Shown here in pieces: positions 1 through 7,949 of a stretch of DNA of 36,320 nucleotides (position 1 is the stretch's first letter; each line of letters begins with the position of its first letter). Made by a program: the position numbers and the translations under genes. The notes under the pieces were generated by a model. It did not search any database and was not told the DNA's origin. It saw only the letters and a program-made list of their open reading frames with translations. The stretch comes from Microseira wollei NIES-4236 (GTDB lineage: Bacteria; Cyanobacteriota; Cyanobacteriia; Cyanobacteriales; Aerosakkonemataceae), in contig NZ_BLAY01000101.1 in NCBI RefSeq assembly GCF_020521235.1, positions 1-36,320 on the forward strand, read 5' to 3'.

Positions 1-304
1 ACAGAGTTTCTATATCAAGGCAAGATAATTTGAGAAATCTTGGCAAACTGCGGCGACGGCTCTCAAACTGAATTGGGTAAGGCATTAAGGTCGCCCCAAG
101 GTAATGCTAACTTGTTTTTGAGATTGCCACAGATATATCAAAACTTTTAGAGTCAGATATTCGGTGTTTTTTAGTTGCTGTTGCCGATGAATTTGGGTTC
201 AGGAAACATTTTCAACTGATGGGGCTTGTTGACAAGAATGACCCCATCTTTTTTTACCGCGAGTTGCCTCAAGAAAGCGATCGCTCTTGGCTTTTGACGG
301 GGTT
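1..304. other. Window edge, no assignable gene
   Basis: No recognisable gene. A plus-strand frame is open from about 111 to 440 with no convincing start codon; its reading (for example FLVAVADEFGF near 168-200) looks protein-like but matches no family I know, and its end overlaps the NB-ARC relic on the other strand. It may be a gene fragment left by the rearrangement that truncated the neighbour. A perfect inverted repeat, GACGGGGT-TGTC-ACCCCGTC, sits at 296-315, exactly at the edge of the NB-ARC homology. Confidence 0.3.
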
Positions 305-1218
305 GTCACCCCGTCAGGTCAAACCAGCGATCTTTAAGCAACGAACAGGCAAGTTTTTACCTTCGTTAAATGCCAATTCTCTGGGTTCCGACTGGTTAAC
401 ACTAAACAGCTGTTATGGGCAGTTTCTGCGATGCATCTGAACAGTTGACCATAACCTTCGTATCCTTCTCGATAACGACCGGCGCGATCGCGCAGGGTGT
501 CCGTAGGACTCTCGCATCCTCGTAAAATCGACTCGACGTTATCCAGTACCAGCAGACAGCGGTGTTGCCGTAAATAATGAATCAGTCTCGCTACTCGACC
601 ATCTATAGTTTCTGGTAAATCAACCTCCTGCTGGTCAGATAGAAATTTGATCGACTCTGCCAAAATATCTTGCACGGGTGGGGCGTTGCGGAGACTGCGC
701 CAAATCAAATACTCAAATTCACCTTGAATTTGTTCTGCCAGCTTCACAGATAGAGTCGTTTTACCGATTCCTCCCATACCCAGCAACGTTACTAGGCGGC
801 AGCGGTCTTGGACAATCCATTGTTCCAGAGTTGTCAGTTCTTCGGTACGTCCGTAGAAAACAGAGGCATCCGGCGCTTCTCCCCAATCTTGAGATCGGAT
901 TGTTGGTTTTGGCGAGTTAGTTTCAACTATGCCGCTGACGCTTGCTTCCCTATCCTCCGCCAGTGGACCCTGTTGCTGATACAACTCAATCGCTGCCCGA
1001 AAATTACTTTTTGTTACCTTTCCAAATGCTGGTGCGAGTTTTTTACATAGCTTAGCCCCAACATTCTTAATAGATTCAGCACTATAACCGAGTTCCTTTG
1101 CCATCTCTGGGTAGGACTTTCCCTCCCACGAGCAGCGAAATACGTCCATTTCAAGATTATTCAGCATTTCTGGACGCAGAGCTGTAGTAACAATCCGTAA
1201 TGCTTCTTCAACAGTCAT
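305..1218 (-). pseudogene. Truncated, frameshifted NB-ARC (STAND) ATPase gene with N-terminal HTH domain
   Basis: The first 294 codons (334-1218) read as a STAND-type signalling ATPase. Residues 1-80 resemble the helix-turn-helix domain found at the N-terminus of cyanobacterial vWA-MoxR-associated and NB-ARC proteins. Residues 121-123 (YGR) begin the NB-ARC domain, the Walker A motif GMGGIGKT is at 147-154, and a Walker B-like CLLVLDNVE is at 221-229. The frame breaks near 384 just after VLTSR. Downstream DNA in another frame still encodes the expected continuation (PRELAFNEGKNLPVR then LKIAGLT) until about 305, where homology stops at a hairpin. The C-terminal sensor region (WD40 or TPR repeats in relatives) is therefore missing. 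The family includes regulators and defence proteins; this copy is probably dead. Confidence 0.75.
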
Positions 1219-1407
1219 TTATCGACAGGGTCTTATGGGTTTTTATAATTTACCATTACTTTTTATTACTTTATATCACCTTTACGGGTGACATTACAGC
1301 CCAAGTTAAACCCATAACTGATGATGATTTAACACCTTTTATTACAGCGATAATAAAAAATAAAAACTATATTTGATTTATCGAAAAATTGATTCCACAA
1401 ATACTGT

Positions 1408-1698
1408 ATGGACAGCACTAACAAACCAATTTTGTTCAAAGCAACCGTCAAGAGTATCTTTTCAAGTAAAACCTTTTGGAGTGCGGTTTTAACAGCAGTT
1501 GCTGGAATAGCCCCCATTGTCGGGAAAGCTGTTGAAGAAAAAAAACTTTCGGTCGATAACGCAGTCAATATCGTCATTATTCTGGCAAGCACTGGGACAG
1601 CAGTAATTGGAAGGGTTCAGGCAAATGACTCCTTGGTTTATACCCCAAAAGGGTTACCTGGCCCCGACAAACAAGACTGTGAAAATTTTTCATCTTAA
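1408..1698 (+). CDS. Small holin-like membrane protein
   Basis: A 96-residue protein with two predicted membrane segments, about residues 22-41 (FWSAVLTAVAGIAPIVG) and 50-69 (AVNIVIILASTGTAVIG), then a polar tail containing YTPKGLPGPD. Size and two-helix layout resemble small phage holins and holin-like accessory proteins, but I recognise no specific family. It starts at ATG 1408 in an AT-rich leader and lies 113 bases before the cell-wall hydrolase-like gene at 1812 on the same strand. Neither that gene nor the chitosanase after it has a signal peptide, so a holin-like export or lysis role fits the context. That role is inferred from gene order and topology only. Confidence 0.6.
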   Translation: MDSTNKPILFKATVKSIFSSKTFWSAVLTAVAGIAPIVGKAVEEKKLSVDNAVNIVIILASTGTAVIGRVQANDSLVYTPKGLPGPDKQDCENFSS

Positions 1699-1811
1699 AA
1701 TGCGACCCAGAATTTCTTCAGACTGCATAAGTCCCATTGAGTTGCATCTACTAAACGTTAGGAACTGTAAACAAACTAATTTCACTCTGAAAACTCAAGC
1801 AGATTTTTTCC

Positions 1812-2693
1812 ATGTTATTAACGGAATTTGCGCCCACACAGACAATCGCTCTTGAAGCTTTAGCCAAAGACGCCGAACTTGCCAAGCAAGTCCAAACCAA
1901 TTTGATTCGTTTCGGGTTACTTGACCCGCCAGCCGATGGTAAATTTGGTCGCTTTTCCACTCAAGCGCTCAAAGAATTTCAAGCTTTGATGAAAATAGCA
2001 GAATCTGGCTTCGGCGCAGAAACGATTAAAGCACTGAGTGAAGCGAAGGAAGCAGTTTCTCTCAAATTGGGCAATGACTTTGCCAGCCGCATCATCAAGT
2101 ACATGCAATATAAAGATTACTTCGTTGCGCTTGGAGAAAAACAATACAACATTGTTTATATTGAAGGCGCGGATGCTAATGGGATACCGAACGATGATGC
2201 TTTCAATCAATGGAACGACCGCCGGATTTTGATTGAAATCGTTTCTGGAACCCCAAAAATTGTTGGGAATTGGTTAGCAACAACTGAACCAGGAGACTGG
2301 TACACTCAACATCCGATGAATCCTGAAGGTGCAGCGCGAATTGCTTTTGGGCAATATAAAGCTTGGCAAGTAGGAATACATGGAACATTGGAACGGCACG
2401 AAGCGCTGGTGCAGTGTATGGCGGTTAAAGTATACCGCGATCGCAACAAAGACGGGCGTCGCACGGGTGACTCAATCGACGAGGGTTTATTCGGCATCAA
2501 TCAACACTGGGGATATGACATGAGGCAGGTCGGTCGTGCCAGTGCTGGTTGTCTGGTAGGACAATCTCGCCAAAGTCACAAAGAGTTTATGCAGTTGATC
2601 AAACAAGACCGTCGCTATCAGTTAAACAGCGGATATGTTTTCTTGACAACTGTTATTGCATGCGATGATTTAGCCAAAACTTTCCCAGCTTAA
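1812..2693 (+). CDS. Peptidoglycan-binding domain protein with putative L,D-transpeptidase-like domain
   Basis: A 293-residue protein. Residues about 20-75 form a PG_binding_1 domain (LIRFGLLDPPADGKFG, then FSTQALKEFQ). The C-terminal half has no exact match I can name, but ends in HWG followed by VGRASAGCLVG, with Cys247 in a G-x-x-S-x-G-C context like the SHGC signature of L,D-transpeptidases. It could act as a transpeptidase or endopeptidase on peptidoglycan. A DRNKDGRRTGD segment looks like a small Ca-loop insert. There is no signal peptide. It is followed by a factor-independent terminator at 2721-2759 and then by the chitosanase gene on the same strand, and preceded by the holin-like gene. 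The catalytic assignment is tentative. Confidence 0.65.
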   Translation: MLLTEFAPTQTIALEALAKDAELAKQVQTNLIRFGLLDPPADGKFGRFSTQALKEFQALMKIAESGFGAETIKALSEAKEAVSLKLGNDFASRIIKYMQYKDYFVALGEKQYNIVYIEGADANGIPNDDAFNQWNDRRILIEIVSGTPKIVGNWLATTEPGDWYTQHPMNPEGAARIAFGQYKAWQVGIHGTLERHEALVQCMAVKVYRDRNKDGRRTGDSIDEGLFGINQHWGYDMRQVGRASAGCLVGQSRQSHKEFMQLIKQDRRYQLNSGYVFLTTVIACDDLAKTFPA

Positions 2694-2720
2694 TCGAATT
2701 TAAGTAGACTCTGAAAAGTT

Positions 2721-2759
2721 GGAAATGATGGGGTTAGTTTCGTATCATTTCCTTTTCTT
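2721..2759 (+). terminator. Rho-independent terminator
   Basis: A 9-bp perfect stem (GGAAATGAT at 2721-2729 with ATCATTTCC at 2744-2752) is followed directly by TTTTCTT. It lies 27 bases after the stop of the 1812-2693 gene, so that gene and the chitosanase downstream are probably separate transcripts. Confidence 0.75.
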
Positions 2760-2798
2760 ACACACAGATAAATTTCACTCGAAACGGGTAGAAAACCG

Positions 2799-3764
2799 AT
2801 GCTGACAGATTTACAGAAACAAACAGCCCAAGCGAGCGTCAATATTTTTGAAACGGGCAAAGTACAAGGAGATTACTCAAATGTGACTTTTGTAGCAAGT
2901 GACCCTGGTGGTTTAACGTATGGTCGTTCTCAAACTACGCTAATGAGCGGTAATCTCTTTTTGCTGATTAAGGCTTATTGCGAGGCTGAAGAGGCAGAGT
3001 TTGCTACAGAATTGCGCGCTTATTTGTCGGCGATAGGCGCAAAAGATACCAGGATCAATCGGGATATGAATCTCCGCAGCTTGTTGCAAAAAGCAGGTGA
3101 AGATCCGGTAATGCAGGATGTTCAGGACGCTTTTTTCGATCGAGTTTATTGGAATCCCAGTGTCAAAAATGCTGAGAATATGGGTATTCAAACGGCGTTA
3201 GGCGTTGCCGTGGTTTATGACAGCGTGGTGCATGGTTCTTGGCAACTTATGCGAGATCGCACCCTCAACCAAGGTACTGTCGCTACCCTTGGCGAACAAA
3301 GCTGGATTAAATCTTACATCGATATCCGGCGCGAGTGGTTGGCAAACAACCGCATTACTCTACTGCGAAAAACAGTTTACCGCATGGATAGCTTTAAGCA
3401 ATTGATTGCTAACCAAAAATGGGATTTGACTTTACCCCTAACGGTTCGCGGACTGGTTATCAGCGAAGAAACTTTGATCAAATCACTCCGGATGTCTGGT
3501 GACGACGTTGAATCCATGCGACTGCTACAATTGCGTCAGCCTTTCATGCGCGGTGAGGATGTGCGCGAGGTTCAACAGGCGCTGCGTAAAGCGGGTTTTA
3601 TAGCGGATTGCAGCCTTCTCTTGTACACCTTCGACCAGTGTGCGGGCACCCTTAAGGGTGCCCGCACACTGGTCGAAACCCAAGGGCTGTACCTCACTGA
3701 ATTGCAATCTGCTGTAATATCGAAGTCGATGGTATTTTTGGCTCAGATACCGATACAGCAGTGA
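2799..3764 (+). CDS. GH46-family chitosanase with disrupted C-terminal peptidoglycan-binding domain
   Basis: Residues 1-235 match the GH46 chitosanase-like proteins of bacteria: LQKQTAQASVNIFETG with the probable acid Glu at residue 18, DPGGLTYGRSQTTL at 35-48, then FFDRVYWNPSV and VHGSWQLMRDRT. GH46 enzymes cleave beta-1,4 glucosamine chains. A PG_binding_1 domain starts at about residue 247 (FMRGEDVREVQQALRKAGF). The frame then runs into an inserted palindromic element and stops at 3764. The rest of the binding domain (EVDGIFG, AVKQFQQNQGL, TLTALGL) survives from 3722 to a TAG at 3839-3841, shifted by one frame by a net 119-bp insertion. The catalytic domain is intact, so the product may be an active enzyme with a damaged wall anchor. 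No signal peptide is visible. Confidence 0.85.
   Translation: MLTDLQKQTAQASVNIFETGKVQGDYSNVTFVASDPGGLTYGRSQTTLMSGNLFLLIKAYCEAEEAEFATELRAYLSAIGAKDTRINRDMNLRSLLQKAGEDPVMQDVQDAFFDRVYWNPSVKNAENMGIQTALGVAVVYDSVVHGSWQLMRDRTLNQGTVATLGEQSWIKSYIDIRREWLANNRITLLRKTVYRMDSFKQLIANQKWDLTLPLTVRGLVISEETLIKSLRMSGDDVESMRLLQLRQPFMRGEDVREVQQALRKAGFIADCSLLLYTFDQCAGTLKGARTLVETQGLYLTELQSAVISKSMVFLAQIPIQQ
3598..3717. mobile_element. 119-bp MITE-like palindromic insertion in the chitosanase gene
   Basis: Ends are imperfect inverted repeats, TTATAGCGGATTGCA at the left and TTACAGCAGATTGCA read inwards from the right. The centre (3630-3677) is a perfect 48-bp palindrome with TTAA in the middle. Restoring the expected reading Gly-Phe-Ile-Glu-Val removes 119 bp, and a TA duplication at the edges is possible. 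It carries no transposase and must have been moved in trans, if it is mobile. Confidence 0.85.
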
Positions 3765-3941
3765 AGCAGTTCCAACAAAATCAAGGCTTGACAGTAGACG
3801 GTATTGTTGGACAAGCAACTCTAACGGCTTTAGGACTGTAGGCGACTAACTCCTGGAGTAGGTTTTGCGATCGCACTCTGAGCAAACAAGGGAGCGATCG
3901 CTGACACTTCTGCTCATACTGTTATATTTGGAACATTTTAA

Positions 3942-4652
3942 CTAACGCTTTTGCTTGGGAGTGTCAAATTCATCGTCGTCAAATCCCCAATCGTCATCAT
4001 CATCGGATTTACGTTCCCAATCATCTACAAATTCATCTCGTTTCCGAGGGGTTGGTTCAATATCATCTAGCTTCCGAGAGGGCGGCTTAATCACGCGATA
4101 ATCTGCATCGTAGACCGACTCGGTTTTATTGTAAATCGACTCGGTTTTACCCACGCCAGTATCGCCCTTGTCCCGATAACCATAGGAATAAACCGATCCC
4201 GACTGATATTTAGTTTTAGGTTCTTGGGGAAGCTCGTAAGTGGTACCAGAAGGAGTGTAATCTTGATAATTGGGAGCCTTGTAGATAGGTTCTTCCCCAT
4301 CCTCCTCATCTCCAAAAAATTCATCGTCGAACAAATCATCTTCATCAGCAGAATTTGGAGTAGATTCGGTGTTGATGCGAGACTCCGAGGCGGGACGAGA
4401 CTTACCCGCTTCCAGTTCGCGAATGCGAGAGCGCAATTGTTTCGCCGACAGATAGTTTGATAATTGAAACACTGCTGCCATCAGCCAAGACGTGACTAAA
4501 CCTGCTGCGATCGCAAATAATATCCACATCGCTAGGGGCAATGACGCCGTTTTGATCCCCAAAAATACCATTGGCAGCACCGGCGACCAATTTTGCAGGG
4601 CAAACAGGGTCAGTCCTCCCAAAACCAATAGCAGCAATCCAAGGCGAATCAT
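3942..4652 (-). CDS. LapA-family (DUF1049-like) membrane protein with acidic tail
   Basis: A 236-residue protein with two membrane helices (about residues 3-20 and 38-62, separated by NWSPVLPMVFLG) followed by a short coiled segment (KQLRSRIRELEAGK) and a long, strongly acidic, disordered cytoplasmic tail (DEDDLFDDEFFGDEEDGEE and a DDDDDWGFDDDEFD end). Helix layout fits the LapA/DUF1049 family, which in enterobacteria helps lipopolysaccharide assembly; the cyanobacterial role is not established. The tail has an internal near-repeat, KTESIYNKTESVYDADY. A heptamer repeat array begins four bases upstream of the ATG, so no Shine-Dalgarno sequence is visible. It follows ubiX on the same strand. 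Confidence 0.75.
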   Translation of the reverse strand: MIRLGLLLLVLGGLTLFALQNWSPVLPMVFLGIKTASLPLAMWILFAIAAGLVTSWLMAAVFQLSNYLSAKQLRSRIRELEAGKSRPASESRINTESTPNSADEDDLFDDEFFGDEEDGEEPIYKAPNYQDYTPSGTTYELPQEPKTKYQSGSVYSYGYRDKGDTGVGKTESIYNKTESVYDADYRVIKPPSRKLDDIEPTPRKRDEFVDDWERKSDDDDDWGFDDDEFDTPKQKR

Positions 4653-4656
4653 AATA

Positions 4657-4722
4657 GGTAATCGGTAATTGGTAATTGGTAATTGGTAATTGGTAATTGG
4701 TAATTGGTAATTGGTAATTGGT
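4657..4722. repeat. Heptamer repeat array, (GGTAATT)n
   Basis: Nine full GGTAATT/GGTAATC units and a partial tenth in perfect 7-bp register. This is the short tandemly repeated repetitive (STRR) type known from filamentous cyanobacteria. It occupies the position where the ribosome binding site of the LapA-like gene would be. Confidence 0.95.
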
Positions 4723-4775
4723 CAAAAGCCAATTTTAGATATTAATTCAATTTAAATTGCATCCAAAATCTAAAA

Positions 4776-4817
4776 TTACCCATTACCCATTACCTATTAC
4801 CCATTACCCATTACCAT
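4776..4817. repeat. Heptamer repeat array, (CCCATTA)n
   Basis: About six units of CCCATTA/CCTATTA ending immediately against the ubiX stop codon. With the array at 4657-4722, it makes up most of the spacer between ubiX and the LapA-like gene. Confidence 0.9.
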
Positions 4818-5435
4818 TTATAAATGTCCTTGCCAGCGGTTGATCGGAATGCAATCAATATCCAGTTGGTCTAAGGCACGAGCTACCACAAAATCCACCA
4901 AATCTTCAATCGTTTGGGGATTGTGATACCAAGCTGGAATTGCTGGCACAATTCTGGCTCCAGCTTCTGCCAAGGTGGTCAAGTTCCGCAAGTGAATCAG
5001 GCTAAAAGGTGTCTCGCGGGGTACGATGACCAGTTTACGCCCTTCTTTGAGTTGAACGTCAGCCGCTCGTTCCAAAAGGTCAGAACTCAAACCCGCCGCT
5101 AGCTTGGCGACCGTACTCATACTGCACGGTATCACTATCATACCCAGGGTGCGAAACGAACCGCTGGCAATATTGGCTCCCACATCGCCCCAAGGGTGGC
5201 AGCGTAGTTTACCCAAAGTTTCCACCCCAGCTTGCTGACGCCAGAATTGCTCCTGTCGCTCCGCTTCTGCTGGCATTCGGATATTCTGTTCTGCCTGCCA
5301 AACCATGTAAGTTGATTTGGAGGCAACCAGCTCGATGGCGTAGTCCGCCTCCAATAAAAACTTTAAAGTCCGCACCGCATAAATTAGACCACTAGCCCCA
5401 GAAATGCCCAAGATTAAAGGTTTGTTCGTTGTCAT
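4818..5435 (-). CDS. ubiX: UbiX flavin prenyltransferase
   Basis: A 205-residue member of the UbiX/Pad1 family, full length. It makes prenylated FMN from dimethylallyl phosphate and FMN, the cofactor of UbiD-type decarboxylases; in cyanobacteria this serves decarboxylation in plastoquinone synthesis. Seen: the N-terminal Rossmann-like GISGASGLIYA (9-19), the central IPCSMSTVAKLAAGLSSDLL, and the C-terminal VPRETPFSLIHLRNLTTLAEAGA with PAIPAWYHNPQT, all hallmarks of the family. No membrane segment or signal. It lies between the RNB-family gene upstream and the LapA-like gene downstream, all on the minus strand and probably once cotranscribed, with repeat elements now filling both spacers. Confidence 0.93.
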   Translation of the reverse strand: MTTNKPLILGISGASGLIYAVRTLKFLLEADYAIELVASKSTYMVWQAEQNIRMPAEAERQEQFWRQQAGVETLGKLRCHPWGDVGANIASGSFRTLGMIVIPCSMSTVAKLAAGLSSDLLERAADVQLKEGRKLVIVPRETPFSLIHLRNLTTLAEAGARIVPAIPAWYHNPQTIEDLVDFVVARALDQLDIDCIPINRWQGHL

Positions 5436-5460
5436 CAGTTATTAGCCAGTAGTCATTAGT

Positions 5461-5599
5461 TAGCGCCAATTGCTAGTTATAAAAATTCGGATTTGCTAAT
5501 AGCTAATAGCTAATTGCCAGCTTACTAATATAGCATTTTCTGTCACATTAGCCATTAGCCATTAGCCGCTATGCATGAGATAACTAGCAACTTGAGTTA
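5461..5599. repeat. MITE-like element, copy A (termini TAACTCAAGTTGCTAGTTAT)
   Basis: The left end (5461-5480) is degenerate, matching the family terminus at about 15 of 20 positions; the right end (5580-5599) is ATAACTAGCAACTTGAGTTA. The interior has heptamer-type repeats (GCTAATA and CATTAGC). It lies in the spacer between the RNB-family gene and ubiX, 22 bases after the RNB gene's stop codon. Copies B, C and D are at 15969, 19171 and 13316. Confidence 0.75.
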
Positions 5600-5621
5600 C
5601 TAACTATCAACTGCTGACTAT

Positions 5622-7949
5622 TTACTCATCTTCCAGACTAAAAAACGGAGATTCCTCTGGATCGGAGTCTTCAGCGTTACCGTTAGTATCAACGGTTACC
5701 AGGTCTATTTGCTGGCGGTAGTAATCGACGCTTTTAACTTGGACTTCTACGCGATCGCCGAGTCGATACTGCTTGCGGTTTTTGCGCCCCACGAGAGCTT
5801 CTTGCCGGGAGCGATACTCGTACCAATCGTCTTTGAGAGACGATACGTGTACCAACCCTTCCACCCGGAAAGTCTCGCTATTGGGCATCGGCACTTCCAT
5901 TTCCACAAAGAAACCGTAGGACTGAACGCCGGTAATCGCTCCCGGCAAAATCTCGCCGATGCGTTCTTTCATTAACTCGGCTTTCTTGAGTCCTGCTAAA
6001 TCTGCTTCAGCTTCCTGGGCTTCTTTTTCCAGCTCATTGAGCGGAACTACCACCGCCATCAAATGCTCTTCCAACTCTTGCTGTATTCCAGGCGGCAGGA
6101 CATTCCAATTAATATTGCCGTGAGAGGAACTATGGCGCAAGTTGACCTGTTCTTTGGTGCGGGTGGTGCGGCTCGAGCGCCCTTGTTCAAACACCGCGTG
6201 CAAGACTCGTTGTACCAATAAATCTGCATAGCGTTGTGCGGGCGAGATGCAGTGGGTATAGCCCAGAGTCTCAGACAAACTAAAGTGGGTTCCCGCTGCG
6301 GTGCTGTAAACCGCAGGCTTTAATGTGGACTGCAACAGCGAGTTGAGGACTCTTTCCGCTTGGGTTTGAGCAAATTGCTGAATAAATCTTTGATAATCTT
6401 GGGGCGTCACCGCCTCTTCCTGCTCAAGCTGTAATTCCAACCGGAGATTGCTCGCCAATTTGATCAATTCTTGAACGTCATCGAGATCGGGAGCGGGTTG
6501 AACCCGGTACATCGCCGGTATCGAGAGCGCTTTCAAGTGGTGAGCTACTACCTCGTTAACCAAGATCATTAAATTTCGGATCGTCGAGCGCGCTGGTTGG
6601 GAGGATGATTCTACTACTGCCGCGATCGCTCCTTCATCGTTGAAGTGGGTATCTTCTTCGGGTAGGTTCAACTCAAAAGCACCCCGCTGCTGCCGTTGTT
6701 CCTTGACTGCCGTTGACAGGACTAACAATTGATCGAGAGTGGCAAAGACGGGAGCCAATTCCTTGAGATCTGCCGAAACACCTTTATCGTGACGCTCAAG
6801 AATTGCTTTTGCCTGGGATTCGCTCAGTTGATAGTCTACCTGGATGATAGTCGGTTGAATCTCGAACTCCACCACTTGACCGAGTCTGTCTAACGTTAAC
6901 AGGACGGAAATTGCCAGATGGTCTTGTCCCGGTAGCAGCGAGACTTGTTGCAGCAGCGATGGCGGTAGTTGAGGCAATAGGGTTTCGCCTAACACCACGC
7001 TGGTGCCCCGTCGCTGCGCTTCCCGATCGATGGGCGAGTCGGGTTCGACGTATGTGGCTACGTCGGTGATGTGGACGCCGATGCGCCACCGTTCGGGATC
7101 GATTCTTTCCAAGGTCAGCGCTTGTTCTACCAATGAGAATTCCAAGCCTTCACCGTTTTTTATGTTCGCCTCGCTGGCAATTGTCAGGGTAACCAGATGG
7201 CGCAAATCGAGGCGATTTTTCAGGTTAATTTTGCGGATTTTGGGGAAATCGAGTTCAGATGCCGCTGCTAGCACCGCGTTGGGGAAGTTGCGGGGTAAAT
7301 CGTGCTTGCAGCAGACGATATCGATATCGGCGGCGGCTTCAGCGTCGCTGCCCAGTACTTGGGTGACGCGACCAATGGGGGGATTTTGTCCCAAAGGATA
7401 GCGCAGGATTTCCACATCAACCAAGTGATCGATTGCTTCTGCCAAATTTGTGCCATTTGACTGAAGTTCGAGTTCAAATAGCAAGCGGTCATCCAAGGGA
7501 ACCGCCCGGTAGCCGGAAGCAGTTTGTTTCACCCGCGCTAGCACGCTGGGATGGGCGCGCTCTAAAATTAGTCGTACTTCTCCTTCTGGAGAGCGCCGCC
7601 GGTTGCCTTCTTTGGTAATTTTTACCAATACGCGATCGCCATTCCATGCCGTCGATAAATTGCTTTCCCGCACGTATATATCTGCCGAGCCCTCCACATT
7701 CTGAATCGCAAAGCCAAACCCTTTACTAGAACAGCGGAGTTTGGCTTCCACCACACCTTCCTCTATTACCCGGCGATACTTGCCCCGCTCTTTCACCAAA
7801 ATGCCAATTTTTTCCAGCGCGTCCAGAGTAATCTGTAACTTTTCCCGACTCGATTCATCTTGGCATCCCAGTTTTTTTTCTAAAAATTTGGCAGCCACCA
7901 GTTTTTCTTCGGTGAAATTATAAATCAATGTAGCGATTGAAAATTCCAT
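5622..7949 (-). CDS. RNase R/II-family (RNB domain) protein, Zam/VacB-like, with altered active site
   Basis: A 775-residue protein with RNase R architecture: N-terminal winged-helix and cold-shock-like region (1-130), RNB domain (about 240-600; GVHITDVATYVEPDSPIDRE, LPEEDTHFN, NLMILVNEVVAHHL, SPAQRYADLLVQR) and C-terminal S1 RNA-binding domain (about 660-750; GAITGVQSYGFFVEM, VEGLVHVSSL). RNB enzymes degrade RNA 3' to 5' with a cluster of aspartates in a motif like DGEDARDFDDAV. At that place, before GVHITDV, this protein reads TIASEANIKNGEGLEF, with no aspartate. The flanking frame is continuous, so this is not a simple frameshift. Length and divergence suggest the cyanobacterial Zam group rather than a standard RNase R. 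ubiX lies downstream on the same strand. Confidence 0.85.
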   Translation of the reverse strand: MEFSIATLIYNFTEEKLVAAKFLEKKLGCQDESSREKLQITLDALEKIGILVKERGKYRRVIEEGVVEAKLRCSSKGFGFAIQNVEGSADIYVRESNLSTAWNGDRVLVKITKEGNRRRSPEGEVRLILERAHPSVLARVKQTASGYRAVPLDDRLLFELELQSNGTNLAEAIDHLVDVEILRYPLGQNPPIGRVTQVLGSDAEAAADIDIVCCKHDLPRNFPNAVLAAASELDFPKIRKINLKNRLDLRHLVTLTIASEANIKNGEGLEFSLVEQALTLERIDPERWRIGVHITDVATYVEPDSPIDREAQRRGTSVVLGETLLPQLPPSLLQQVSLLPGQDHLAISVLLTLDRLGQVVEFEIQPTIIQVDYQLSESQAKAILERHDKGVSADLKELAPVFATLDQLLVLSTAVKEQRQQRGAFELNLPEEDTHFNDEGAIAAVVESSSQPARSTIRNLMILVNEVVAHHLKALSIPAMYRVQPAPDLDDVQELIKLASNLRLELQLEQEEAVTPQDYQRFIQQFAQTQAERVLNSLLQSTLKPAVYSTAAGTHFSLSETLGYTHCISPAQRYADLLVQRVLHAVFEQGRSSRTTRTKEQVNLRHSSSHGNINWNVLPPGIQQELEEHLMAVVVPLNELEKEAQEAEADLAGLKKAELMKERIGEILPGAITGVQSYGFFVEMEVPMPNSETFRVEGLVHVSSLKDDWYEYRSRQEALVGRKNRKQYRLGDRVEVQVKSVDYYRQQIDLVTVDTNGNAEDSDPEESPFFSLEDE

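Noticed and set aside
4402-4725. Frame starting with repeated TNYQLPI
   Set aside because: It is the translation of the GGTAATT array running into the LapA-like gene out of frame.
7003-7401. 132-codon plus-strand frame inside the RNB gene
   Set aside because: Antisense shadow of a conserved gene, with low-complexity Ser/Arg composition.
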